From Trichuris trichiura (lineage: Eukaryota; Nematoda; Enoplea; Trichinellida; Trichuridae), in contig JBAJFE010000016.1 of assembly GCA_037903355.1 (NCBI GenBank), forward strand, positions 372,001-436,000: a stretch of DNA of 64,000 nucleotides, given 5' to 3'. This document shows positions 12,901-23,628 of this stretch, piece by piece. The stretch's first letter is position 1. Each line of letters starts with the position of its first letter. The position numbers and the translations under genes are program-made. Below the pieces are notes generated by a model. That model searched no databases. It saw only the letters and a list, made by a program, of their open reading frames with translations, and was not told the origin of the DNA.

Positions 12901-13719
12901 TTTTATAATCGCGAATGCATTTCGTGAAGTCGACTCAAGCGGCAATTTCAGTATTATTTCAGCAATCTCTACCACACTGTTTCGCAACAGGTCGCATTAA
13001 TTGGACAAGTGGATGCGTATGATTTCTAGTGTCAGTTTTGCATTCCATGACTGGGTCCTCATTTGGAGGATCCGCTGTTAAACAGTGCGTTTTCGTCGCA
13101 AAAGCCCATGATGAAAAAATATCAAATGTCAATACTCGCGTAATGAAATATAAGCTGTTTTTTAACGGATGTGTTCATATTCTCGTATTGCACCTGTTTA
13201 ATATGGGCAAAAATTTCGGAAGTTTCATTACATGTCTGGTGCCGCATTTTACGCCTTGACTGTAAAGAGCACCAGTGTGAAAGTGCGGTAATAATAGTGC
13301 AAAGAAAGTAGGAACAATTACGGCGGACGTGATGATGACGTGAAGAGTAATAATAATAATAATAATAAAACATCAAGCGATGGTAAAACGGGGTAAAATC
13401 ATATGACCAATTAAAAAAGGTACAGGTGAAGATAGATAGACAATTTAAGAAAAGATTAAATAAAATAGCCTGTTTTTACTTTATTTCGTCTTTCAAATAG
13501 GTCAGCAAATTTCAACAATATTTCTTCCACGAGGAAAAGCGCATCACTTCTTGGTTGCTCACGGATTTCTTTTATGAGAACATTCCACATTAGTAGTTTG
13601 ACTCGTAGCAATGCTCACGGCTGTTGGACGAATTGAATGAGGATCAGTTTTTGGTTAATAAGTGCGATTCTTGTTATTATCAGTGAACTGGTTAGGCGTT
13701 ATTTACTTTTTCCTTTTTA
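9987..13719. repeat. Tandem segmental duplication, copy A
   Basis: From a shared TGTCAGCATGAGG start to a shared TTATTTACTTTTTCC end this segment aligns colinearly with copy B (13827-17857). Coding exons, introns and flanks are all duplicated. Copy A lacks two insertions present in B (near 14.1 and 16.6 kb) and so supplies their empty sites. Divergence is moderate, with many point changes and small indels, so the duplication is not very recent. A short (TAA)n lies at about 13349-13368. Confidence 0.9.
10923..12746 (-). CDS. Secreted cystatin-like protein, copy A
   Basis: Four exons on the minus strand, in order 12746-12678, 12137-11931, 11595-11464, 11210-10923, all phase 0, total 231 residues. 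Exon 1 is a signal peptide (MMTVWLIFAFAAPS). Exon 2 (69 residues) resembles a family-2 cystatin: GKEV near its start, a helix-like stretch, then IAYDVEFTLEASNC, matching the strand that ends in the first cystatin cysteine. Exon 3 brings three more cysteines (SRCKG, LFCNG, INCERF), so four in all, as in secreted cystatins. The usual protease-binding QxVxG is replaced by RLNLKD. Exon 4 adds an unusual charged tail of 95 residues rich in Lys, Arg and Glu. Intron 3 has a weak donor (GTCGGT); copy B has GTTAGT. Exon lengths equal those of copy B exactly, which is strong evidence that both are genes. Cystatin assignment is by eye; a different monellin-like fold is possible. Confidence 0.68.
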
Positions 13720-14042
13720 TTGAAAAGTACGGCATTTGTTTTCGAATTTTTGATAATAAAAATGCTTCGAAATGTGACAGAGATATCGTCGAGGCTGTCG
13801 TGAACGAAAACGCTTAGAGTCGAGGATGTCAGCATGAGGCAGAAGATTCGTCGATATGGTCACCCATGCGGAACGCCTACCTAATTTTGACATTGCGTTC
13901 GCTTGCTCAGGAGGCTTAAGTTTTAGTTTTCTTTGTCGATGTCGTAGAAAGCTGTCGTTTTCGTGTGCTCTAGCAGACGTCGTATCCTCGTGCGTATTTC
14001 GACTCGGTTCGTGAGACTATTATTTGTCATTTTATACAATGC

Positions 14043-14282
14043 TTAGGCTTTGTACAGAATGCATAAACAAAGCGTGCAACGTATTAAAATAATATGACCA
14101 TTTCCGTATCTTCAATACAGTTTATTGTCTAGCCCGTTGCATTGAACGGGCTAGACAATAAACCGTATTGAAGGTATGAAAATCCATCGCCCCGTTAAGA
14201 AACATCCAGTTTTTAATATATAAGCATTTCATAGTTTGTGCGAAAACGCCACAGATTTTGTAAGAATGTCAGCGCTTCATAC
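14043..14282. mobile_element. Foldback insertion 1 (in duplication copy B)
   Basis: About 240 bp absent from copy A, where the flanks (ATTTTATRCAA and CGCCTGTAA) are adjacent at about 10200-10230. Its core is an imperfect palindrome with arms about 14099-14139 and 14145-14185 around a 5-bp centre. The right side reads GTATGAAAATCC...CCCCGTTAAGAAACATCC, a diverged form of the terminal module shared by the foldbacks at 16.6 and 18.2 kb and the Penelope element at 54.9 kb. The exact ends and target duplication are uncertain. Confidence 0.6.
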
Positions 14283-14999
14283 GTTGCCTGTAACATGTAG
14301 GAAGTGTATTCGCGTTCACAACTAACACCTGAAGTTTACCAGTTCTATGCTTCAATAGAAAAGTTTTTGTAAGCGAAGTAGGTATCATGTTTACGAAAAA
14401 CCGGCTTTGCTTTTTCTTGTTATTCTTATATCATTGCAGTTACCGCAAGCTGAATGATCAGCAGGCTAACCTGGTCTAACAAAAAATTATGAAAAATACA
14501 ATTCGCTTACTTGGATCTGCTGCTATTTGAAGTCTCATTTTAATTTAGTTGAAAGTTCACCTTGAGGCTAAGAGCGGAGTTTCGTATAATAGAAAGAAAT
14601 AAGACAGGTAAGCAACCAGTTATTTTGAAAAAATTTATAATATTGGCAGTAGTTCTTGAAATTTTGCAGTTGTGCTATTGCACGTGCAGTAAAAAAATAA
14701 TTCAGTAGTTTATGCATAATATTACACGTGAATACCATTTGTACACTCATAGTTTCAACCGTTCATTGAAATGAGTGAAGCAGCTTACCGTTAGCCGGAG
14801 AACTTGGTTAAAGTTGACACCGGAGTATATCAAGTTTGCAGCTCGCGTTCATTATCGATTTCGTCATTTTTTCCAGCGTCACCAAAAGCGGCCTGCTGTG
14901 ATCTACCGAACGAGTTAAGTAAGGAATGCAATTCTGACGTTTTTAATGCCAACTTGCGCAGGCTTTCACAAATAACACTTTTGTGCTTTTTATTTGGCG

Positions 15000-16967
15000 T
15001 CAGGCAAGAGTAGCACGTGCTATTTTGCCGAGCTTGCGTTTTCTTCTAGCCGCCGCAGCTCGCTTTATTTCTGAGGCTTCAAGAGAATTAAGTAGCTCTT
15101 CCAGATCGTCTTTCTTTTCTCGTTCACGGGAGAACTGAGGAGCAGTAAGTGGTTTTGTTCGATTCGCTTTTTCTTGGTCAACTTTTGGCAGGTTAGCAGT
15201 ACTTACTTCTTCTGTTACGCGGCTTTTTTTTGGCTGATTATGTGAAGTAGTATGGAGTGCCTCGGTTCTGTTCCTCTTCAGATGACGCTACAAACATACG
15301 AAATTATGCAGACCCGATTAGCAGTGATGATGCTAAGGTCACCTTGCAGTCTTGCCTAGACGTTGTTAGTAACAGAAAAGCTGATGCAATGAATGGTAAA
15401 AAAGGCCATTTAAAGAAGCTTAAAAACCAGTCACTACTATTGCTCAACTTACAGCGCACAGTTATTGGAACATTAAATCGGTTAATACAATGGCATAGCA
15501 ATACGCGTTTGTAGAATATAAATCCTTCAAACTAACCTGAGCGAATCTTTCGCAATCTATTACGGAATTTGTCTGATCTATCAGACGGCTCACTGTGCCA
15601 TTGCAGAAAAGTGTATTCAAGCTTCCGTAGCCTTTGCATCGCGACGTATATATATGGTCCCTCGGTAGCTGCAAATGTATTCATTTTACACGTGCTTCAG
15701 GCGACTTGCTTCACGCGTGGACTTGTATCATGTGCACACATGCAAGTGATTAATCTCCACTTTTTTATGACTTCTTAATAATAATTTCTTGCTTGTTCTT
15801 ACCGTTATGGCAGATATCTTTGTCAATATATTGTAGAGTGTCATTTTCCTTATTAAATATTACAGGTAGTTCTGTCTGTCTGTCTGTTAATTCTTTCTTA
15901 GGCTACCTACGGATCGCTGTTAGCTCTCTGCGTATGTGGATATTCGTCTTCCTTTAATTGAGTTCATGAAGGGCTATTTATTTAGTTTAAAAAAGCGCTT
16001 GCTTACCGATCGATTTGCCCGGCAATTGCTTGCCTCCAGGGTAAACTCCACTTCGTAGGAAATATCTCTTAAATTCAAACGTGCAAATGTGACATTGCTC
16101 AACCTTGCGTAGTAGCCGTCGACAGTTATTTTGCGTTTGTAAACGTATCTCATTATGTCAACTCGAACGTCGTTTCGGTCACCAACTTCTTTTCCATCCG
16201 GCTCAAATGTCATCTGAACGAAGAATATAGTTCTTCTAATCATGGTTGTTTGATCTGGCGGAAGGATAAAATACTTAAGTTTAATTAAAGTGCGTGGTTG
16301 TTCCGATTTGCTTATTTATACTATTCCCCTCTCCGGAACAGATTTCATTTGGCAACGATGTTTATGCAGATTATTTCTTAGGTCGCGGATTCTACTAACT
16401 TGTTGAATTCTTTCTCCAAGAATTTACTCAGCAAGGCATACTGAATGACGTAGCTGAAGACGGAAAGCATTATTTCCAGAGGTTTTTCACACATAATGAA
16501 AGCTTGTCTTCAGTTTGACTGCCATAACTTTTCGCGATCAATATTGAAATTCGCAGTTAAGGTTTCATTTCACGGCTAATAAAGCAGTGAGGCTGAAAAC
16601 GTTAGAATATAATCAAGAGTTTTTGAAGTGTCTTTATTACGGATCCAATGTCCCGTTGATATGTACAAATCAACGGGACATTGGATCCGTAATAAAGACA
16701 TTTCAATATGAAAACGTTTAGTCCGGTACGAAAACATCACATATTCAAGAGTTTTTAGCCTAATGTTGAAAGACTAATGAAACTATTTACTTATGCTGAT
16801 GTTTGGGTTGTTCCACGGAGCTGGGCAACAATAATGAAAAAAAGCAGTATATTAATTGCCGCCTACGCAATAAGTTAGTAGGTCAGTAAAGCACTCACAG
16901 TGAAGTTTTGAGAATTCTGAGATTTCGAGGCAACTGCAAAAGCGAAAACAAGCCATACTGTCATCAT
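15000..16967 (-). CDS. Secreted cystatin-like protein, copy B
   Basis: Minus-strand exons 16967-16899, 16213-16007, 15668-15537, 15287-15000; all phase 0, 231 residues, each exon the same length as in copy A (69, 207, 132, 288 bp including stop). Signal peptide MMTVWLVFAFAVAS. Exon 2 differs from copy A at 13 of 69 residues by my count, yet keeps GYYARLSNV, RLNL and YEVEFTLEASNC. The four cysteines are kept. The tail again has the conserved TAPQFSRE block and a lysine/arginine-rich end. A foldback element lies between exon 1 and exon 2, at 16613-16756 within the 685-bp intron 1. The equal lengths with many amino-acid changes suggest selection on both copies. Function unknown; as in copy A the QxVxG segment of inhibitory cystatins is missing. 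Confidence 0.68.
16613..16756. mobile_element. Foldback insertion 2 with 12-bp target duplication
   Basis: A 120-bp insert (16625-16744) flanked by the direct repeat TCAAGAGTTTTT (16613-16624 and 16745-16756). Copy A of the duplication has one copy of this site, near 12525. The insert is a near-perfect palindrome: arms about 16624-16660 and 16669-16705 around an 8-bp spacer, each containing CAACGGGACATTGGATCCG and TAATAAAGACA. A single-copy tail AATATGAAAACG...CCGGTACGAAAACATCAC follows. Confidence 0.88.
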
Positions 16968-17857
16968 CTTTGTTCTCTTTGTCTTGCTGCGGCTTGCTTT
17001 CGCCTTATAAAGTCAGTTGTTTGAGCAGGGCATCAAACCGCACATTGTAGGCCGTAGTTCTTAGCTTGAAACGAAGCAAGGGAGACATCGCACAAGCTGA
17101 CGTAATAGCAGTGTCAGTGCGTTTCGTAAAGTCGACTCAAGTGGCAATTTCAATATTATTTCAGCACTGTCTGCCGTAAAATTTCGCAATAGGTCACGTT
17201 AGCTCGACAAATGATTAGATTTAATTTTTAAAGAGTGGGTTTTGCATTTCTCGGCTGGGTCCTTATTTGGGGAGTCCGCTGTTACGCAGTGCGTTTTCGC
17301 CACAAAAGCAATGTCAAATGTCAATACTTATCTGATGAAATATAAGCTGTTTTCTAACGGCTGTGCTCATATTCTGATATTGCGCCCGTTTAATGTGGTA
17401 CGTTACATATCTGGTGCAGCATTTTATGCCTTGACAGTAAAGGGCAGCAATGTGAAAGTGTGGTAATAGCAGTGTAAAGAAAGTAGAAACAATTGGAGCG
17501 GGGGCAAACAATAGTAAAATGGGGTAAAATAATATGAACAATTAAAACAGGTACCGGTGAAAATAAATAGACAGTTTAAGTAAAGATTAAATAAAATGGC
17601 CCATTTTTGTTTTATTTCATCTTTCAAATAGGTGGGCAACTTTCAACAAAATTTCTTCCATGAAGAAAAGCGCATCCTTTCTCGGTTGCTCACGGATTTT
17701 TTTAAATGAGACCGTTCCAGATTAGTAGTCTGATTCATAGGAAAGCTCATGGTTGTTGGACGAATGGAATGGGGACCAGCTTTTTGGTTAATTAGTGAGA
17801 ATCATATCATTGTCACTAAAGTGTTTGCGCCTTATTTACTTTTTCCTATCTACTAAC

Positions 17858-18470
17858 GTTTAAGACGAGACGTGCGTTTTTGGAAGCTACGATACGTGTT
17901 TGCTCAGCATCAAAAAGTTGATTATCTCCTTAATTGGCAACGTGTACACTGATACAATGGCTGTAAAATTACGTATAAGCAACGGGCTTAGCCACGAGCA
18001 GTAGGTGAATATTTGCTTCTGCATATGTATTTTTGTAATCTGCGTGAGCGTGTCTATATGACCTATTGAGCATTGCGACATTTACGTATGCACATTTGAC
18101 ATGTCTAGTTGAACAGAAAGAATCGAAATTTAAATTCAAGGAAAATATCTCATACTCAAAACGTTGCCTTCCACAATTAAGCTAACGTTGCTAATTTCAT
18201 ATTGAAGTGTCTTTATTACGGATTCAATGTCCCGTTGATAAGTACAATAAACGGGACATTGAATCCGTAATAAAGACACTTCAATATGAAAACATATAGT
18301 CCCGTACAAAAACATCACATCTTCAACGTTGCTTATTTCTTCTTAAGTTATACATAGGTAATGTGATCTACTACTGAAGACTTGGGATGTCACAACTGTA
18401 CAATGCAGCTAAGGTGACAAAAATTTTCGAGAAAACTTTACAGGAAGCAAACCTGCGCATGACAAAACAG
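17858..18470. other. Intergenic spacer between duplication and GUF1
   Basis: No coding exon seen. The only recognised content is foldback insertion 3 (18184-18338). Confidence 0.5.
18184..18338. mobile_element. Foldback insertion 3 with 14-bp target duplication
   Basis: Palindrome with arms about 18195-18238 and 18249-18291 around a short spacer, closely similar to foldback 2 (TGTCTTTATTACGGATTCAA and CAACGGGAC blocks). The single-copy tail ends CCCGTACAAAAACATCACATC. It is bounded by AACGTTGCTAATTT (18184-18197) and AACGTTGCTTATTT (18325-18338), a 14-bp direct repeat with one mismatch, taken as the target duplication. Confidence 0.82.
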
Positions 18471-20448
18471 TTACCGTCGAAAGATTTTCAAGAACACTTC
18501 CTTGGGAATTTCAGCTTGTCCGATCAATTTCATCCTCTTCTTCCCTTCCTTCTGGCGCTCTATCAGCTTCATTACTCTGGAGCGATCTCCAAAGTTGCCT
18601 TTCAGTTTTTGCGAAAAATCTTTTCGCAAAGCCCTAACGGTTTGCTTTGCAATAACTCGCTTTCCAACGACTGCATGGATTGTAACGTCGAACATTTGCC
18701 TTGGTATTTCGCTGGATAATCGCTGGCAAAACAATCGACCCTTTTCCTGAGCTTTCGCTTCCGGCAGCACGCAGGACAATTCTTCGACCAAATTTGAATT
18801 TACCAGTATGCACAGCTTGACAAGATTTACTTGCCTGTAGCCGCTAAGCTCGTAGTCTAACGTTGCGTAACCGGAGGTAATTTGTTTCAAGTCGTTGTAA
18901 AAGTCGAGCACAATTTCGGCCAGCGGGATTTCAAATTTGAAAAGCAAAGTTTTATCGTCAACCATTTCCGATTGACAAAGTTGCCCGCGGTGGCCGATGC
19001 AGAGATTTACAATTTGGCCGTAGTACATTTGCGGGCCCACTATTGTACACGTGGTCATAGGCTCCATGTAATATTGTACATCTGTAGATTCCGGAAATTT
19101 TGACGGGCCGACAATTGTCACTTCGGAATTGCCGCCGTAACGTTGTCTTATTGTTTCGTTCTCTTTGATAACCGCCTTGTAAGGAACGCTTGGGGCCGTC
19201 AGAACGACGCTCATGTCGTACTCATCCTCAAGCCTTTGACCAAAAACTTCCATATGAAGCATTCCCAAAAAACCTACTCGCCAGCCGTTTCCAAGCGCCG
19301 GGCTATGGTCAGGCTTTAAACTAACGGAAGGATCAGTTAAGGCCAATTTTTCAACAGCCAATCGAAGGGCATCGAAGTCCGCGGAATCGACGGGAAACAT
19401 TCCGGCAAAAACCATCGGTTTTGCAGACTTAAATGCCGTCAATGGTTCGACCATCTGACTTTCCCAACATACAGTGTCGCCCACCCGCGCGTCCGATGGA
19501 TTTCTCATATTGGCAAGTATGTATCCAACCTGACCAGCGAACAAGCGGCTGACCGGAAGCGGTTCGGGATGGAGCACACCGACTTCCTGGATTTCGAAAC
19601 GCTTTCCATTGTGAAGTGTAACGATCACCTGACCAGCGGATGCGTAACCATCCCGAATAACGACCACTGCGTAACAACCCCTATACCGATCGTGCCAGCA
19701 GTCGAATATGAGCGCTGAGAGGGCTTTTCCCGGGTCGCCCTTGGGCGGTTCCACTCGGTTGAGGACAGCTTCAAGTACGGAATTGATTCCTAAAATCTGT
19801 AAGTGAAAGAGTTGTTGATTTTCTACCTGCGTGAACACAGACCTTCTCCAGTTTTGGCAGATACTTGCAAGCACTCGGACGGGTCGATGTCGAACAAGTT
19901 GTGCAACTGCTCCTTCGCTTGGTCAGGTCGAGCCTCTTTTGAATCGCATTTGTTTAAGACGGGAATTATTGTAAGCCCCATTTCGAAAGCTAACCAAAAA
20001 TTGGCTACCGTTTGTGCTTGTACTCCTTGACTGGCGTCAACCAATAAAAGCACACCGTCGCATGCGGCCACGGAGCGGCTCACTTCGTATGCAAAGTCGA
20101 CGTGGCCAGGAGTGTCCACCAGATTGAGCATAAACAATTGGGAGCTTTGCTGATCCCGGTGAAACATACTTGCCGATTGGGCTTTGACAGTAATACCTCG
20201 TTCCCTTTCCACTCTAAAAATGTACAAAAAAGCTGAAATGAAAGCTTATTCTGAAATTTCGCGGGATTTTGAACCCGTTATTCATTAAACGTTTAATCCA
20301 AAAAACGTTTTTTTTTGGATTAAACGTTTAATGAATTACGGGTTCATAATCCCGCGAAAATTTCAGAATAAAATATAAAAAACCCGTTACGAAGAAGAAA
20401 AAAAAAAGAAATGAAAACTACACCTAAAAGCGGTTATTTCCGAACGAA

Positions 20449-20519
<71 letters not shown>

Positions 20520-20791
20520 TTTGGTTGCTTCTTTCTGTACGGAGTTTTATGTCCCGTTGAAAAACTTTTATTACTAAAATGTCCGGAGCTTTCGGGTCAT
20601 TCGAGACCCGTCATCAGCGGCCTTAAGTTGTATAAGATATTACAACTTAAGCCGCTGATGACGGGTCTCGAATGACCCGAAAGCTCCGGACATTTAGTAA
20701 TAAAAGTTTTTCAACGGGACATAAAAATCCGTACAAAAAGAAGCAACCAAATGAAATTATACGGTCCCGTACGAAGACACTATATCTTCAA

Positions 20792-20846
<55 letters not shown>

Positions 20847-21234
20847 GAATTCGAAAAAACTGCCAAAAATGTTACTTTTTCAATATTATGTTAACATTAT
20901 CACTTCTGTTAGACGTTGCATGATTGATGGGAGAAACCGTAGAATATCGTAAAGTACAAGCAAACGTATTTTGAGCGAAAATTAAAAGCTCATACTTGAG
21001 ACGATCCAATACTTGGGCGTTGGAGGCGCTCTTCGGTATTGTACGCGTTACTTCCAAAAGGCGATCAGCCAAAGTACTTTTTCCGTGATCCACATGAGCC
21101 ACTATACTGAAGTTTCGTATTCGGCTTTGATCGACCTCGGAGAGGAGCTGTTCTAGCGACGCTGAACTGCACAAACGTCGCGCAACAGCTATGTGACAGC
21201 AGCACCGTAGAAAACGTCTCTCCACGAAACGCAT
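18471..21234 (-). CDS. GUF1: Mitochondrial translation factor GUF1 (LepA/EF4)
   Basis: Three exons: 21234-20996, 20213-19843, 19789-18471, giving 642 residues (human 669). GUF1 is the mitochondrial form of bacterial LepA/EF4, a ribosome-dependent GTPase that supports mitochondrial protein synthesis. Visible: an Arg-rich N terminus ([12 protein letters not shown]) fitting a mitochondrial presequence, G1 AHVDHGKST, the switch region [13 protein letters not shown]3 DTPGH, G4 NKCD, the LepA-specific EPPKGD and [10 protein letters not shown] regions, and the C-terminal KQKEGKKR block (ending KIFRR). Splice phases close exactly (2, 1). Intron 1 (782 bp) is unusual: it contains two palindromic elements and two (TAA)n arrays. 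Intron 2 is 53 bp. TFB1M, also mitochondrial, lies 368 bp upstream in the same orientation. Confidence 0.95.
20248..20371. repeat. Palindrome (foldback 4) in GUF1 intron 1
   Basis: Arms about 20248-20306 and 20310-20371 are near-perfect reverse complements (TTCGCGGGATT, AACCCGTTATTCATTAAACG and TTTAATCC blocks), meeting at a few T/A bases. It is followed by AACCCGTTACGAAG, reminiscent of the CCCGTACGAAG tail of the neighbouring foldback. Arm sequence differs from the other foldbacks, so it may be another family. Confidence 0.75.
20451..20519. repeat. (TAA)n microsatellite
   Basis: About 23 uninterrupted ATA/TAA units immediately left of foldback 5, within GUF1 intron 1. Confidence 0.95.
20583..20620 (-). 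ncRNA. Hammerhead ribozyme core (minus strand, foldback arm)
   Basis: Reads CCG-CTGATGA, helix II CGGGT/ACCCG, GAAA, GCTC, CGG on the minus strand, an exact mirror of 20652-20689. GUF1 is transcribed from this strand, so the motif is sense in its pre-mRNA. Folding of the whole palindrome would compete with ribozyme folding. Confidence 0.6.
20652..20689 (+). ncRNA. Hammerhead ribozyme core (plus strand, foldback arm)
   Basis: CCG-CTGATGA, helix II CGGGT/ACCCG, GAAA, a minimal helix III (A-GC-U), cleavage expected after GCTC, then CGG. Helix I can extend past an internal loop through ATTAC (upstream) and GTAAT (downstream). This is the type I, very short helix III form known from Penelope-like elements. 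Confidence 0.65.
20792..20845. repeat. (TAA)n microsatellite
   Basis: About 18 ATA/TAA units to the right of foldback 5, matching the array on its left (20451-20519). Confidence 0.95.
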
Positions 21235-21602
21235 GCACTTACGGAATGCAGTAGCTGTGGTGCATGGGAGGAATAAGATTTTAAAAAACCACTATCACAA
21301 CAAGTAAAATAGAATAGCGAATAACAAAGCCAACTTTTAGGAGAAAGGTTCAACGGGTTTCATTTATTTGATAGCGCAATACATACACGTATATAACCCG
21401 TTGTGACGAATTCGGCAGACTGACAGTTGCTTCTTGGGCTAACTCGTTTGTGGAACCGTAATGCGCTTTCGATAGCTTGAGAAAACGCGGCAACAACATA
21501 TGCCGACGTAGAACTCCCGGAAGTTTGTATACCATGCAGGCATTCGTTTCCAAGTCCATTTCACAGCGACGACTCGCTTGCTTTCCCTAACAGCAAGTAC
21601 CG

Positions 21603-23358
<1,756 letters not shown>

Positions 23359-23628
23359 TTATTCAAATAACAAATAGCACAAACGATAACGCAACGTGCA
23401 CGTATAGCACGTAAAAAACAATACGACAAGAGATGGATAATCTATTTTTATTTACAGTGCATAGCGAGGTTAGACAACCATATCAGGATAAATCTAGAGA
23501 ATTAACTTTGTATATTGCCTGAAGAGTATGCTGAGCTTTGGAACGTTCAAATATCTACTTTAAACATTATGCAGTCAAACGGTGTTCAATGTAGAACAAG
23601 TTGGTCACAAGTCAATGGGAATGAAGGA

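Larger units (their letters stand above)
13827..17857. repeat. Tandem segmental duplication, copy B
   Basis: Colinear with copy A (9987-13719) but about 300 bp longer, because of two foldback insertions (about 14043-14282 and 16613-16756). It contains the second cystatin-like gene in the same orientation. Confidence 0.9.
20518..20752. mobile_element. Foldback insertion 5 with hammerhead core on both strands
   Basis: A large palindrome: arms about 20518-20633 and 20640-20752, roughly 115 bp each, around a short TAAGATAT-type centre. Each arm includes the Penelope-type hammerhead core (minus strand 20583-20620, plus strand 20652-20689), CAACGGGACAT, and TTGGTTGCTTCTTT at the outer end. A tail ACGGTCCCGTACGAAGACAC follows. 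It sits between two (TAA)n arrays, suggesting insertion into a microsatellite. Confidence 0.85.

Noticed and set aside
13029..17466. Similar short plus-strand frames at 13029-13259 and 17242-17466
   Set aside because: They resemble each other only because of the duplication; frameshifts and no shared start or stop argue against coding.
21350..21559. 70-codon ATG frame between TFB1M and GUF1 on their strand
   Set aside because: Position suggests a small operon member, but I recognise no family and see no splice or composition support; it could be TFB1M 3' UTR.
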